Source: Beijerinckiaceae bacterium RH AL1 (GTDB taxonomy: Bacteria; Pseudomonadota; Alphaproteobacteria; Rhizobiales; Beijerinckiaceae). From it: DNA of 64,000 bases. Made by a program: the position numbers and the translations under genes. This document shows, in pieces, positions 33,970 to 42,795 of the stretch (its first letter is position 1; each line of letters begins with the position of its first letter). A model generated the notes under the pieces. That model did no database searches, had not been told where the DNA came from, and saw only the letters and a program-made list of their open reading frames with translations. The stretch is taken from NCBI GenBank assembly GCA_901457705.2, contig LR590083.2:3472597-3536596 (forward strand), written 5' to 3'.

Positions 33970-34519
33970 GATAAAGCCGGGCCACGTCGAGCGCGAGCCC
34001 GGGCGGATCGAGATGGATCACGCCAGCCTCGTGGCTCGCCGCCTCGATACGATCGCCGACGCGGCGATGATGCACGACGACGCGGCCCGCCGGCACGACG
34101 ATGAGGTAGTGCTGGATGCTCGGGTTGCGGAAGTAGCGCGAGAGCTTGACGAGAACGTCGATGCGCTGCGTCGAGGGCGAGGCGACCTCGATCACAATGA
34201 GCGGGTCGTCGATCAGCACCGCGTCGCCCGGCAGCGGCGCGCCGCAGCGCACGGTGACGTCGGGCTCGAAGACGTTGGCGTCGTCGACCTTGACCGCCAT
34301 GCCGTCCGGAAACGCCTCGCACGGCAGGCCGGCGGCGGCGATCCCCTGCTCGAGCTCGCGCAGCGCGGCGTTCTTCACGCGGGCATGCTCGGCCCGCTCG
34401 GCGCCCATCGCGTGGACGCCGCCGTCGAGGAGCTCGTAGCGCGCGTCGCCGATCGCCGCCTCGCGCCAGGCGAGGAAGGCGGCTGCGTCGAGGTGCTGCT
34501 CGTGGCCCTGGAAGGTCAT
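33953..34519 (-). CDS. Uma2 family endonuclease-fold protein
   Basis: A 188-residue protein of the Uma2 (DUF820) family, which has a PD-(D/E)XK restriction-endonuclease fold. Signs are FLAWREAAIGDARYELLDGG at the start, the strand VFEPDVTVRCG carrying a catalytic aspartate, and LIVIEVASPSTQRID followed by KLSRYFRNPSIQHYLIV, where the Glu-x-x-Ser and Lys complete the site. Nuclease activity is assumed from the fold; the biological role is unknown. It overlaps the convergent ligase gene end by 17 bases. Confidence 0.87.
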   Translation of the reverse strand: MTFQGHEQHLDAAAFLAWREAAIGDARYELLDGGVHAMGAERAEHARVKNAALRELEQGIAAAGLPCEAFPDGMAVKVDDANVFEPDVTVRCGAPLPGDAVLIDDPLIVIEVASPSTQRIDVLVKLSRYFRNPSIQHYLIVVPAGRVVVHHRRVGDRIEAASHEAGVIHLDPPGLALDVARLYPTPAP

Positions 34520-34543
34520 CGAGGCCAGCCTACCACGACTCGC

Positions 34544-34927
34544 TCAGCGCTTCCTCTTGCCCCGGGCCGCCGCCTTCGGCTTCGCGGCGGCACGCTTGCC
34601 TGTGGCGTGCGGCGGCGCACGCTTCGCCCCGCCCTTCGCGGCCTTCTTGCCGCTTTGCTTTGCCGGCTTCGCCTCGGGCTTCTTCGGCTCGGGCTTCTTC
34701 GGCTCGGCCTTTCGGGCCGGCTCCGGTTTCTTCTCCTCGGGCTTCGGCGCCGGCCTGGCCGGCGGCGGCAGGGCGCCGGCCGGCTTGGTCGGGTCGTCGC
34801 TGCCCTTCTGGCGCAGGCTCGGCATGTCCGGCAGCTTCGGCCCGGGCGGCGCGTCCTGTGCCCCGGCGAGGGCGGGCGCCAGCGCAAAGACCGCGGCGAG
34901 CAGGCCGCGGCGGAGCAGCTGCGCCAT
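34544..34927 (-). CDS. Secreted Lys/Pro/Ala-rich protein
   Basis: A 127-residue protein with a signal peptide (LLRRGLLAAVFALAPALAG, cleaved near AQDAP). The rest is a low-complexity chain of KPEEKKPEPARKAEPKKPEP type ending in a strongly basic tail (AKPKAAARGKRKR). The chain would be extended and positively charged, suited to contacting peptidoglycan, teichoic-like polymers, LPS or nucleic acid; no role is known. Its ATG shares one base with the glcF stop (TGATG), so its translation is probably coupled to glcF. Confidence 0.65.
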   Translation of the reverse strand: MAQLLRRGLLAAVFALAPALAGAQDAPPGPKLPDMPSLRQKGSDDPTKPAGALPPPARPAPKPEEKKPEPARKAEPKKPEPKKPEAKPAKQSGKKAAKGGAKRAPPHATGKRAAAKPKAAARGKRKR

Positions 34928-36219
34928 CAGGCCGCGCCCAGCCCCGGCGGGCGCGGGCCGCCCGTCGCCCAATCGACGAGCTGCACGGTGTGCACCACCG
35001 GCACGCCGACGGCGCTGGCGATCTGCACGATGCAGCCGATGTTGCCGGCGGCCACCACGTCGGGCCGCGTCGACACGATGTTTGCGGCCTTGCGCTGCTT
35101 CAGCCGCTCGGCGATCTCGGGCTGCAGCAGGTTGTAGGTGCCGGCCGAGCCGCAGCAGATGTGGCCTTCCGGTACCGGCGTCACCTCGAAGCCGGCGTCG
35201 GCGAGCACGTCCATCGGCGTCTTCGTCACCTTCTGCCCGTGTTGCAGCGAGCAGGCGGAATGGTAGGTGACGCGCAGCTTCGGCAGGTCGGCCTTGGGCG
35301 CGATCGGCAGCGCGGCCAGGATCTCGCTGACGTCGCGCGACATCGCCGACACCTCGGCCGCGTCGGCCGCAATGTCGGGGTCCTCGCGCAGCATGAAGCC
35401 GTAGTCCTTCAGCGTCGTGCCGCAGCCCGACGTGTTGATGACGACATGGTCGAGCCCGCGCGCCCGCTTCTCGGCCATGAAGGCGCGCACGTTGGCGGCC
35501 GCCATGGCGTGCGAGGCGTCCTCCTGGCCCATGTGGTGCTGCAATGCGCCGCAGCAGCCGACCCCCTTCACCACCACGACCTCCACCCCGAAGCGGGTGA
35601 GCAGGCGGATCGTCGCCTCGTTGATCGCAGGGTCGAGCACCTGCTGCGCGCAGCCCGTGAGCAGGCCGACGCGCATCGTCTTCGTGCCCGCGGCTTTGTG
35701 CACGGCCGGCAGGCCGCTGTTGCCGGGCGCCGGCAGCGAGGGCGGCGCCATCTTCAGCATGGCGCGGAACTGCTTCGGCAGCAGGCCGGCGAACGGCTTG
35801 GCGAGGCGCGCGCCCTGCAGCGCCAGCCGGAAGCGGGCGGGATAGGGCAGCACGAGCCCGAGCATCATGCGGGTCAGCCGGTCCATCAGCGGCCGCTTGT
35901 AGGTCTTGGCGATGTGCGCGCGGGCGTGATCGACGAGGTGCATGTAGTTCACGCCCGACGGGCAGGTCGTCATGCACGAGAGGCAGGAGAGGCAGCGGTC
36001 GATGTGCTTCACCGTCTCGGCATCGGCCGGCCGGTCGTTCTCCAGCATGTCCTTCATCAGGTAGATGCGCCCGCGCGGCGAATCGTTCTCGTCGCCGAGC
36101 AGCAGGAAGGTCGGGCAGGTGGCGGTGCAGAACCCGCAATGCACGCATTTGCGGATGACCTTCTCGCTGGAGGCGAAGGCCGGACGGTCGAGCAGGTCGG
36201 GGGCGAAGCTGGTCTGCAT
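34927..36219 (-). CDS. glcF: Glycolate oxidase iron-sulfur subunit
   Basis: GlcF is the Fe-S subunit that, with GlcD and GlcE, oxidises glycolate to glyoxylate at the membrane. The 430-residue protein has two 4Fe-4S motifs, CVHCGFCTATCP (25-36) and CLSCLSCMTTCPSG (near 80), and the CCG domains: GCCGALQHHMGQ, TSGCGTTLKDYGFML, and CCGSAGTYNLLQPEI, with TYHSACSLQHGQ between. The ATG at 36219 (MQTSFAPDLLDRP) is preferred over an upstream start at 36279. glcD and glcE, which normally precede it, are absent: upstream lies hisE on the other strand. So it must work with subunits encoded elsewhere. Confidence 0.92.
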   Translation of the reverse strand: MQTSFAPDLLDRPAFASSEKVIRKCVHCGFCTATCPTFLLLGDENDSPRGRIYLMKDMLENDRPADAETVKHIDRCLSCLSCMTTCPSGVNYMHLVDHARAHIAKTYKRPLMDRLTRMMLGLVLPYPARFRLALQGARLAKPFAGLLPKQFRAMLKMAPPSLPAPGNSGLPAVHKAAGTKTMRVGLLTGCAQQVLDPAINEATIRLLTRFGVEVVVVKGVGCCGALQHHMGQEDASHAMAAANVRAFMAEKRARGLDHVVINTSGCGTTLKDYGFMLREDPDIAADAAEVSAMSRDVSEILAALPIAPKADLPKLRVTYHSACSLQHGQKVTKTPMDVLADAGFEVTPVPEGHICCGSAGTYNLLQPEIAERLKQRKAANIVSTRPDVVAAGNIGCIVQIASAVGVPVVHTVQLVDWATGGPRPPGLGAA

Positions 36220-36362
36220 CTCTGGGTCTTGATCGGGGGCGGGCCGCGGCACGGTCTTGGCGCAACGCGCCGGGCGCATTAGGGATCAGCCCCAAGCCAA
36301 TGCCGGGCGCGCGAGGTCGGCGCAAGTGCGGCGATGGACAGGCGCGCGAGGACGCTCGATCG

Positions 36363-36680
36363 ATGACGGATGGTTTCAGCCTGGACGATCTCGCCGCGAT
36401 CGTGCGCGACCGCACGACGGCGGAGGCCGCGACCTCCTACACCAAGTCGCTGCTCGACAAGGGGGCCTCGCGCTGCGCCAAGAAGTTCGGCGAGGAGGCC
36501 GTCGAGCTCGTGATCGCCGCCGCCGAAGGAGATAAGCCCTCGATCGTTGGCGAAACAGCCGACGTATTCTATCATCTCGTCGTCCTGCTCCAGGCGAGCG
36601 GGGTTGCTCTTGCCGATATCATGGCCGAGTTGCAACGGCGGACCGCCCAGTCCGGGCACGAAGAAAAGGCGTCGCGCTAG
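36363..36680 (+). CDS. hisE: Phosphoribosyl-ATP pyrophosphatase
   Basis: HisE removes pyrophosphate from phosphoribosyl-ATP, the second step of histidine synthesis. The 105-residue MazG-like protein has KSLLDKGASRCAKKFGEEAVELVIAA (about 28-54) with the magnesium-binding EExxE pattern, and the ETADVFYHLVVLL helix with its E..D pair. The ATG at 36363 begins the homologous part. coaA follows 24 bases later. In most relatives hisB-hisH-hisA-hisF lie upstream; here the divergent glcF is next instead. Confidence 0.92.
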   Translation: MTDGFSLDDLAAIVRDRTTAEAATSYTKSLLDKGASRCAKKFGEEAVELVIAAAEGDKPSIVGETADVFYHLVVLLQASGVALADIMAELQRRTAQSGHEEKASR

Positions 36681-36704
36681 GGCGCGCAGAAGCTCGAGGC
36701 CCGA

Positions 36705-37667
36705 ATGGACGATCGCGTCGAGCTCACGGTCCACTCGCCGTACCATCGCTTCGACAGGGCGCAGTGGGCCGTCCTGCGCGCCGACACGCCGCTCACGCTC
36801 TCGGCCGAGGACCTTGCCCGGCTGCGCTCGACCAACGAGCCGATCACGCTGGAGGAGGTCATCGAGATCTACCTGCCGCTGTCGCGCCTCCTCGCGCTCT
36901 ACGTCGCGGCGACGCAGGGGCTGTTCAAGGCGACGCAGCGCTTCCTCGGCGCCGAGGACGGCAAGGTGCCCTACATCATCGGCGTCGCCGGCTCGGTGGC
37001 GGCGGGCAAGTCGACCTTCACCCGCGTCATGCGCGCGCTGCTGCAGCGCTGGCCCAACACCCCGCGCGTCGATCTCGTCACGACCGACGGCTTCCTGTTC
37101 CCCAACGCCGTGCTCGAGCGCGAGGGGCTGATGGGGCGAAAAGGCTTTCCCGAGAGCTACGACGGCCAGTCGCTGCTGCGCTTCATCTCCGACGTCAAGG
37201 CCGGCCGGCGCGAGGTCGCGGCGCCCGTCTACTCGCACCTGACCTACGACATCGTGCCCGACGAGCAGGTCGTGGTCGACCGCCCCGACATCCTGATCGT
37301 CGAAGGGCTGAACGTGCTCGCCCCCGGCCGCAAGCGGCGCGGCCGCTCGAAGCCGCCGGCCGCCTTCATCTCGGACTTCTTCGACTTCTCGATCTACCTC
37401 GACGCCGGCGAGGCCGACCTCGAGCACTGGTACGTCGAGCGCTTCATGCGCCTACGCGAGACCTCCTTCCGCGACCCGCGCTCCTACTTCCGAAAGTACG
37501 CCGACCTCGACGACGAGGCGGCGCTTGCGAAGGCAAAGGAAATCTGGCGCACGATCAACCTCGTGAACCTGCACGACAACGTCGCCCCGACCCGCCAGCG
37601 CGCCAACCTCGTGCTGAGCAAGGGCACCGACCATCGCATCGAGGCGGTGGCGCTGCGGAAGATCTAG
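36705..37667 (+). CDS. coaA: Type I pantothenate kinase
   Basis: CoaA phosphorylates pantothenate, the first and regulated step of coenzyme A synthesis. The 320-residue protein has the family start [15 protein letters not shown], Walker [13 protein letters not shown] (93-104), [44 protein letters not shown], and IVEGLNVL, all conserved in type I kinases. The hisE-coaA pair is common in Hyphomicrobiales and is kept here. About 240 bases of lower GC content without a recognisable gene follow (37668-37909). Confidence 0.96.
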   Translation: MDDRVELTVHSPYHRFDRAQWAVLRADTPLTLSAEDLARLRSTNEPITLEEVIEIYLPLSRLLALYVAATQGLFKATQRFLGAEDGKVPYIIGVAGSVAAGKSTFTRVMRALLQRWPNTPRVDLVTTDGFLFPNAVLEREGLMGRKGFPESYDGQSLLRFISDVKAGRREVAAPVYSHLTYDIVPDEQVVVDRPDILIVEGLNVLAPGRKRRGRSKPPAAFISDFFDFSIYLDAGEADLEHWYVERFMRLRETSFRDPRSYFRKYADLDDEAALAKAKEIWRTINLVNLHDNVAPTRQRANLVLSKGTDHRIEAVALRKI

Positions 37668-37909
37668 GCGGTCGGGATTTCGGTCAACATCCGAGCACGG
37701 GATTGCCCAGCGCATGATGCAAAGCTGAACCCGCTAGGAGAGCCCTGCTTTATTGCCGTGCCTAGACCAAAGTCTAAAAGACATTTGCGAACGCGGCCCC
37801 AAATTCTCAATTGAGATAGAAAAAGCCGACCATCGCGGAAGTAATTCGCCTTTGTAGGCGTGTGCCAAAACAGATCCTAGCCGGAACATCACGCGAAAGA
37901 AGGCTTCCG

Positions 37910-39532
37910 ATGCGTAAGGACCTGACGCCCGGCGGCACGGCCCCGGGGCCTGGCGACTCCAGAACTCGTCTTCGCCGGCGCGATCTGCTCCTCGGCACGT
38001 CGCTCTTCGCAGCCGCGACCGCCCTGCCGAGCACGTCTTCCGCACAGCCATCGCCTGTATCGGCGACGAAGCGCCCCAACATTCTCGTCATCATGGCGGA
38101 CGACGTCGGCTGGTTCAACGTCGGCGCCTACAACAAGGGGATGATGCATTACAAGACGCCGAACATCGACCGGCTCGCGCAAGAGGGCGTTCTGTTCACC
38201 GACTATTACGGCGAGCAGAGCTGCACCGCGGGCCGCTCCGCGTTCATCACCGGCCAGAGCCCCTTCCGCACCGGCTTGACCAAGGTCGGGCTGCCGGGCT
38301 CGAAGACCGGCCTGCAGCCGCAGGATCCGACCATTGCCGAGATGCTGAAGCCGTTCGGCTATGCGACCGGCCAGTTCGGCAAGAACCATCTCGGCGACCG
38401 CGACGAGTTCCTGCCGACGGCGCACGGCTTCGACGAGTTCTTCGGCAATCTCTACCACCTCAACGCCGAGGAGGAGCCCGAGAACCCCGACTACCCGAAG
38501 AGCGTCGCGTTCAAGGAGCGCTTCGGGCCGCGCGGCGTGCTTCATTCCTACGCCGACGGCCGTATCGAGGATACCGGTCCGCTGACGATGAAGCGGATGG
38601 AGACGGTCGACGAGGAGTTCCTGTCGTCCTCCCTGCAATTCATCGATCGCGCGCACGCATCCGACACGCCGTTCTTCGTCTGGTTCAACTCGAGCCGGAT
38701 GCACATCTTCACGCATCTGAAGCCCGCATCGGAGGGCAAGACCGGGCTCGGCGTCTACGCCGACGGCATGGTCGAGCACGACGGCCACGTCGGCCAGCTC
38801 CTGAAGAAGCTCGACGACCTCGGCATCGCCGACGACACGATCGTCCTCTACACGACCGATAACGGCGCCGAGACGTTCAGCTGGCCGGACGGGGGCACGA
38901 CGCCGTTCCGGGGCGAGAAGAACACCAATTGGGAGGGCGGCTACCGCGTCCCGGCGCTGCTGCGCTGGCCTGGGACCGTCAGGCCGGGGACCGTCAGCAA
39001 CGAGGTGACGTCCGCGTTGGATTGGTTTCCAACCTTCGTCGCGGCCGCGGGCGCGCCCGGCGTCAAGGAGAAGCTGCTCGCTGGATACGTTGCTGGCAAC
39101 AAGACCTTCAAGGTGCACCTCGACGGCTACGACCTCACGTCGGCTCTGAAGGACGCCGCGACCGCATGGCCGCGCAAGGAATTCTTCTACTTCAGCGACG
39201 ACGGCGACCTCGTCGGCCTGCGGTACCTGAGATGGAAGGCGGTGTTCGCCGAGCAGCGGGCGATCGGCTTCGACGTCTGGCAGGATCCGCTCATCCCGCT
39301 GCGTGTGCCGAAGCTGTTCGATCTCTGGGGCGATCCGTTCGAGCGCGCCGATCACGAGTCGAGCTACTACGCCGATTGGCGGGCCCGCCGCGTCTTCCTG
39401 CTCGTTCCGGCGCAAGCCTTCGTCGCGCAGTTCCTGCAGAGCTTCAAGGACTTCCCGCCGCGGCAGAAGCCCCCGAGCTTCAGCATCGACCAGGTCCTGC
39501 AGAAGCTGCAGGCGGCGCAGACGGAAGACTAG
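37910..39532 (+). CDS. Tat-exported sulfatase
   Basis: A 540-residue type I arylsulfatase-like enzyme that would hydrolyse sulfate esters in the periplasm. The N-terminus has a twin-arginine type signal (RLRRRDLLLGTSLFAAATA, about 20-38). The catalytic domain begins RPNILVIMADDVGWFNVG with the calcium-binding aspartates 64-65. The formylglycine precursor is C105 in CTAGRSAF, matching the [CS]-x-[PA]-x-R rule. GKNHLGD and TTDNGAETF supply further active-site residues. The ATG at 37910, with an AGAAGG site upstream, gives a clean Tat signal; an ATG/TTG frame extends 16 codons further. The FGE that would activate C105 is encoded five bases downstream. The substrate is unknown. Confidence 0.92.
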   Translation: MRKDLTPGGTAPGPGDSRTRLRRRDLLLGTSLFAAATALPSTSSAQPSPVSATKRPNILVIMADDVGWFNVGAYNKGMMHYKTPNIDRLAQEGVLFTDYYGEQSCTAGRSAFITGQSPFRTGLTKVGLPGSKTGLQPQDPTIAEMLKPFGYATGQFGKNHLGDRDEFLPTAHGFDEFFGNLYHLNAEEEPENPDYPKSVAFKERFGPRGVLHSYADGRIEDTGPLTMKRMETVDEEFLSSSLQFIDRAHASDTPFFVWFNSSRMHIFTHLKPASEGKTGLGVYADGMVEHDGHVGQLLKKLDDLGIADDTIVLYTTDNGAETFSWPDGGTTPFRGEKNTNWEGGYRVPALLRWPGTVRPGTVSNEVTSALDWFPTFVAAAGAPGVKEKLLAGYVAGNKTFKVHLDGYDLTSALKDAATAWPRKEFFYFSDDGDLVGLRYLRWKAVFAEQRAIGFDVWQDPLIPLRVPKLFDLWGDPFERADHESSYYADWRARRVFLLVPAQAFVAQFLQSFKDFPPRQKPPSFSIDQVLQKLQAAQTED

Positions 39533-39537
39533 GCGAG

Positions 39538-40560
39538 ATGTCGAGGCAGCCTGTTCATCGCGAGAACATGGCTGCCTGCGGATGCGGCGAGCGTGACCGC
39601 GTCGCCAACAGGGATATCACGCCCGCCGGTGCGCCGGTGTCGCGCGGCATGGTCTGGCTCGATGGCGCGACGTTCCGGATGGGATCGGACAGCCATTATC
39701 CGGAGGAAGCGCCCGCGCGCGATGTATCCGTCGCCGGCTTCTTCATCGACCGCGGGCCGGTGACCAACCGCGACTTCGCCGCCTTCGTCGCCGCCACCGG
39801 CCACCGCACCGTGGCCGAACGCCCGATCGACCCGCTCGCCTACCCCGATGCCGATCCGAGCAAGCTGAAGCCGGGATCGATGGTTTTTCATCAAACCCGC
39901 GGCCCCGTCGACCTCCGCGATGTCCGCAACTGGTGGGCCTGGCAGCCCGGCGCCTATTGGCGCCACCCGGAGGGTCGCAGAAGCACGGTCGGCGCGCGCC
40001 TCGATCACCCCGTCGTGCACGTCGCCTACGAGGATGCCGAGGCTTATGCAGCGTGGGCCGGCAAGGCCCTGCCCACCGAAGCGGAATGGGAGTTCGCGGC
40101 GCGAGGCGGCCTGGACGGCGCCGAGTTCACCTGGGGCGACACGTTCCAGCCGGGCGGCCGCGCCATGGCGAACACCTGGCAGGGCGCGTTTCCCTGGAAG
40201 CACCTGGCGAAGGACGGCCGCGGTCGCACCTCGCGCGTCGGCAGCTTCCCGGGCAACGGCTACGGCCTCCTCGACATGGTCGGCAACGTCTGGGAGTGGA
40301 CCTGCGACTGGTACGCGCACGACAGCGCGTCGGACCCGCACAAGCCCTGCTGCGTGCCGGGCGCAAACGGGGCGGGGACGCGGGCCGGCAGCGACGACCC
40401 GCACCAGCCGGTCCGCATCCCCACCAAGGTGGTCAAAGGCGGCTCGTTCCTCTGCTCTCCGGATTATTGTCGACGCTACCGCCCCGCGGCACGGCATGCG
40501 CAGATGATCGACACGGGGATGAGCCACATCGGCTTCCGCTGCGTCTTGCGGCCCGCATGA
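39538..40560 (+). CDS. Formylglycine-generating enzyme (sulfatase maturation)
   Basis: A 340-residue SUMF1/FGE-fold protein that oxidises the sulfatase cysteine to formylglycine before export. Family markers are GMVWLDGATFRMGSDSHYPEEAP split over the start of the domain, HPVVHVAYEDAEAYAAWAGK, LPTEAEWEFAARGGLDG, GLLDMVGNVWEWTCDWY, and the active-site segment KGGSFLCSPDYCRRYRPAAR, with the copper-binding pair C306 and C311. So it looks like an active oxygen-dependent FGE and not a structural relative. It begins five bases after the sulfatase stop and its TGA overlaps the ATG of the DUF4239 gene, so the three form one operon. Confidence 0.93.
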   Translation: MSRQPVHRENMAACGCGERDRVANRDITPAGAPVSRGMVWLDGATFRMGSDSHYPEEAPARDVSVAGFFIDRGPVTNRDFAAFVAATGHRTVAERPIDPLAYPDADPSKLKPGSMVFHQTRGPVDLRDVRNWWAWQPGAYWRHPEGRRSTVGARLDHPVVHVAYEDAEAYAAWAGKALPTEAEWEFAARGGLDGAEFTWGDTFQPGGRAMANTWQGAFPWKHLAKDGRGRTSRVGSFPGNGYGLLDMVGNVWEWTCDWYAHDSASDPHKPCCVPGANGAGTRAGSDDPHQPVRIPTKVVKGGSFLCSPDYCRRYRPAARHAQMIDTGMSHIGFRCVLRPA

Positions 40561-41330
40561 GCGCCGTCGCCGTCGCGGCGATCGTCTTCGCCTGCGTCTT
40601 CGGCGGCGCCTTGGCGGGCTTCGCCCTCACCGCGATTCTCCCCGAGGATCATCTCAACGCCGCGTCCAAGGACGTGGTGAAGGTGGCGACCGCGATGATC
40701 GCCACGCTCGCCGCGCTGGTCATCGGCCTGCTCGTCGCATCGGCCAAGGGCTCGTTCGACGCCAAGGAGACCGAGTTCACGCAATTGGCGTCGCGCGTGA
40801 TCCTGCTGGATCGTACGCTGGCCCAGTATGGGCCGGAGACCGGCGCAGCCCGCGGCGTGCTGCGCGCGGTGGCCGTAAATCGGCTCCATGCGATCTGGCC
40901 GGACGAAGGCGGCGTCGAGGACAAAGCCATCGGTAACAGCCTCGGCCGCCAGCCCGACGGCATCGAGGCCATGCAGGGGATGTTGCACCGCCTGGCGCCG
41001 CAGGGCGACGAACAACTCTACCTCAAGGCCAAGGCGCTCCAGACTGCCGACGAGATCGCGGCGGCGCGCTGGCTCCTGTTCGAGCAGGTCAGAGGCAGCC
41101 TGCAATGGCCCTTCCTCGCCATCGTGGTGTTCTGGCTCGCCATCATCTTCGCGAGCTTCGGGCTGTCTGCACCGCGCAACGCAACCGTGCTGGTCGCGCT
41201 GTTCGCCAGCGCTCTGTCGGTGGCGGCTGCGATGTTCCTGATCGTCCAGCTCGACCAGCCCTACGACGGTCTCGTCCGCATCTCGAGCGCGCCGCTGCGG
41301 CAAGCCATTGCAGTGCTCGGAAAGCCGTAG
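40557..41330 (+). CDS. DUF4239 membrane protein, copy 1
   Basis: A 257-residue membrane protein of the bestrophin-like DUF4239 family. Helices are AAIVFACVFGGALAGFALTA (about 7-27), TAMIATLAALVIGLLVASA (45-64), FLAIVVFWLAIIFASFGL (near 190) and ATVLVALFASALSVAAAMFL (near 210). The soluble middle has FTQLASRVILLDRTLAQYGPE; the end has LDQPYDGLVRISSAPL, a family hallmark. Function is unproven. The gene overlaps the FGE stop by four bases (ATGA), tying it to the sulfatase operon. A second member is at 46388 and a truncated copy of this gene's start at 41376. Confidence 0.88.
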   Translation: MSAVAVAAIVFACVFGGALAGFALTAILPEDHLNAASKDVVKVATAMIATLAALVIGLLVASAKGSFDAKETEFTQLASRVILLDRTLAQYGPETGAARGVLRAVAVNRLHAIWPDEGGVEDKAIGNSLGRQPDGIEAMQGMLHRLAPQGDEQLYLKAKALQTADEIAAARWLLFEQVRGSLQWPFLAIVVFWLAIIFASFGLSAPRNATVLVALFASALSVAAAMFLIVQLDQPYDGLVRISSAPLRQAIAVLGKP

Positions 41331-41375
41331 CGTGCAGCCCGCCTGGCGGTGCGCAGACGATAATCTTGCGTCGAC

Positions 41376-41440
41376 ATGAGCGCCGTCGCCGTCGCGGCGA
41401 TCGCCACGCTCGCCGTGCTGGTGATCGGCCTGCTCGTCGC
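41376..41440 (+). pseudogene. Truncated duplicate of the DUF4239 gene start
   Basis: The first 28 bases repeat the start of the gene at 40557 exactly (ATGAGCGCCGTCGCCGTCGC and on). They are joined directly to a near-copy of codons 48-60 (ATLAVLVIGLLVA against ATLAALVIGLLVA), so about 120 bases are missing between them. After 41440 the sequence is unrelated. The frame runs on to about 41507 but only inside the convergent PepSY gene. It looks like a recombination remnant. Confidence 0.85.
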
Positions 41441-41448
41441 CGAAAACT

Positions 41449-42795
41449 CTACGCGAGCCCCAGCCAGCGACGCGCACGCGGCAGTCGCCGCAGCACGAGC
41501 TGCTCGGTGAGCAAGACGACGAGAAGCGATGCGCCGAACAAGGGCATGTACACGGCCAGAAGCACGATCGCGGCTACCAGGCCAAAGCCGAGACTTGGCC
41601 GCGGTAACGAGCGCGGCGCCCCGAGCAGGCCGATGGGACGGCGTCGCCACCACATGACCGCCCCCGATATCGCCAGAAGCGTGAGCAGCGACGCCGTGAC
41701 CGTGCCCAGGATCTGGTTGGCCAAGCCGAAGAGCGCGCCCTCGTGGACGGCCACGCCGTAGCCAATGACGCGATCGATCCAACGGCGCTCAGCGAAGTCG
41801 GTCCGGCTCAAAACCGTCCCGGTGGTGCCGTCCACCTTAAGCTCGCTGCGCAGCGGTCGGTCGGCTGCATCCGACGCGACGTTCCATGGCCGACCGGCCT
41901 TCCGTGGTGGCGAGATCAGCACCGGCGGCGCGAATTTGAGATCCTTGACCGAAGCGATGACCCGAGCCAGCTCGCCTGGCCCAGGCGCCGGACCGGGCAT
42001 CGCCATGCCGTGGCCGTCGTGATCGCCCAGCATCGGATCTGGCTTCGGCGGCTTGCCGCCGATCGTCCAGTCCACCGGGCCGTGGGATGTGCCGGTGAGC
42101 GTTCGGACCTCGGCGAGGTAGCTGCCCCACCCCTTGGCCCACGGCAGGCCTGTGAGGATGAGCCCGAGGGCGAGCAGCGACACCCAGATGCCGGACGTCG
42201 CGTGCAGGTCGCGCCAAAGGATGCGGGAGCTTGCCGTCATTCGCGGATAGAGAACGCCGGCAAGCCGTGATGCGCCTCGCGGCCACCAGAGGTAGAGCCC
42301 TGTGAGGATCATGACGATCGCCCAGCAGGCGGCCGTCTCGACGAGGTAGCTGCCGATGGCGCCGGCGAGCAGCTCGCCGTGCAGATGGAAGACGAGACGC
42401 AGCGGCCGCGACTCCTCCCTGACGACGTCGAGCACGGCGAGCGAGCGCGGATCGACCATCACCCGCCAGTCCTCTCCATCCCGCGCGACGAGGATGCGCA
42501 CGGCTTGGTCCGACGCCTGCGGGAGCACGTAGCGATGCAGCGACCCGCCGGGCACTGCGGCAAGCGCGGCAGCGACCTGTGCATCGGGCGAAGCCACGGT
42601 CCCCTGCGTGGCAAGGTGGTCGTAGCCCCTGTCGAGCCATGCCTCGATCTGCGGGCGCCAGAGGTAGATCGAGCCCGTCAGCGACAGCCAGATCACGAAG
42701 GGGATGCAGAACAGCCCGGCGTAGAAATGCCAGCGCCAGACCGCATTGTACCAGCGCACGGTCCGCGGCTCAGAACTTGACACGGACGCCTCCAT
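41449..42795 (-). CDS. PepSY-associated transmembrane protein
   Basis: A 448-residue inner-membrane protein of the PepSY_TM family, often found beside TonB-dependent receptors and thought to reduce or release metal or siderophore cargo. The first helix is WHFYAGLFCIPFVIWLSLTG (about 22-42) with the family's WHFYAGL; a PepSY-like periplasmic part follows; then VFHLHGELLAGAIGSYLVE, the helix WAIVMILTGLYLWWP, LWRDLHATSGIWVSLLALGL, and the last helices with GYGVAVHEGALFGLANQILG. Conserved His residues within helices suit heme or metal binding. The HDGHGMAMPG insert is His/Met-rich. The ATG at 42795 lies 26 bases inside the end of the receptor gene, so the two are coupled. Confidence 0.9.
   Translation of the reverse strand: MEASVSSSEPRTVRWYNAVWRWHFYAGLFCIPFVIWLSLTGSIYLWRPQIEAWLDRGYDHLATQGTVASPDAQVAAALAAVPGGSLHRYVLPQASDQAVRILVARDGEDWRVMVDPRSLAVLDVVREESRPLRLVFHLHGELLAGAIGSYLVETAACWAIVMILTGLYLWWPRGASRLAGVLYPRMTASSRILWRDLHATSGIWVSLLALGLILTGLPWAKGWGSYLAEVRTLTGTSHGPVDWTIGGKPPKPDPMLGDHDGHGMAMPGPAPGPGELARVIASVKDLKFAPPVLISPPRKAGRPWNVASDAADRPLRSELKVDGTTGTVLSRTDFAERRWIDRVIGYGVAVHEGALFGLANQILGTVTASLLTLLAISGAVMWWRRRPIGLLGAPRSLPRPSLGFGLVAAIVLLAVYMPLFGASLLVVLLTEQLVLRRLPRARRWLGLA

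Noticed and set aside
41376-41507. A 43-codon membrane protein at the DUF4239 remnant
   Set aside because: Its first part is a collapsed copy of the neighbouring gene and its second part overlaps the convergent PepSY gene; no separate coding signal is seen.
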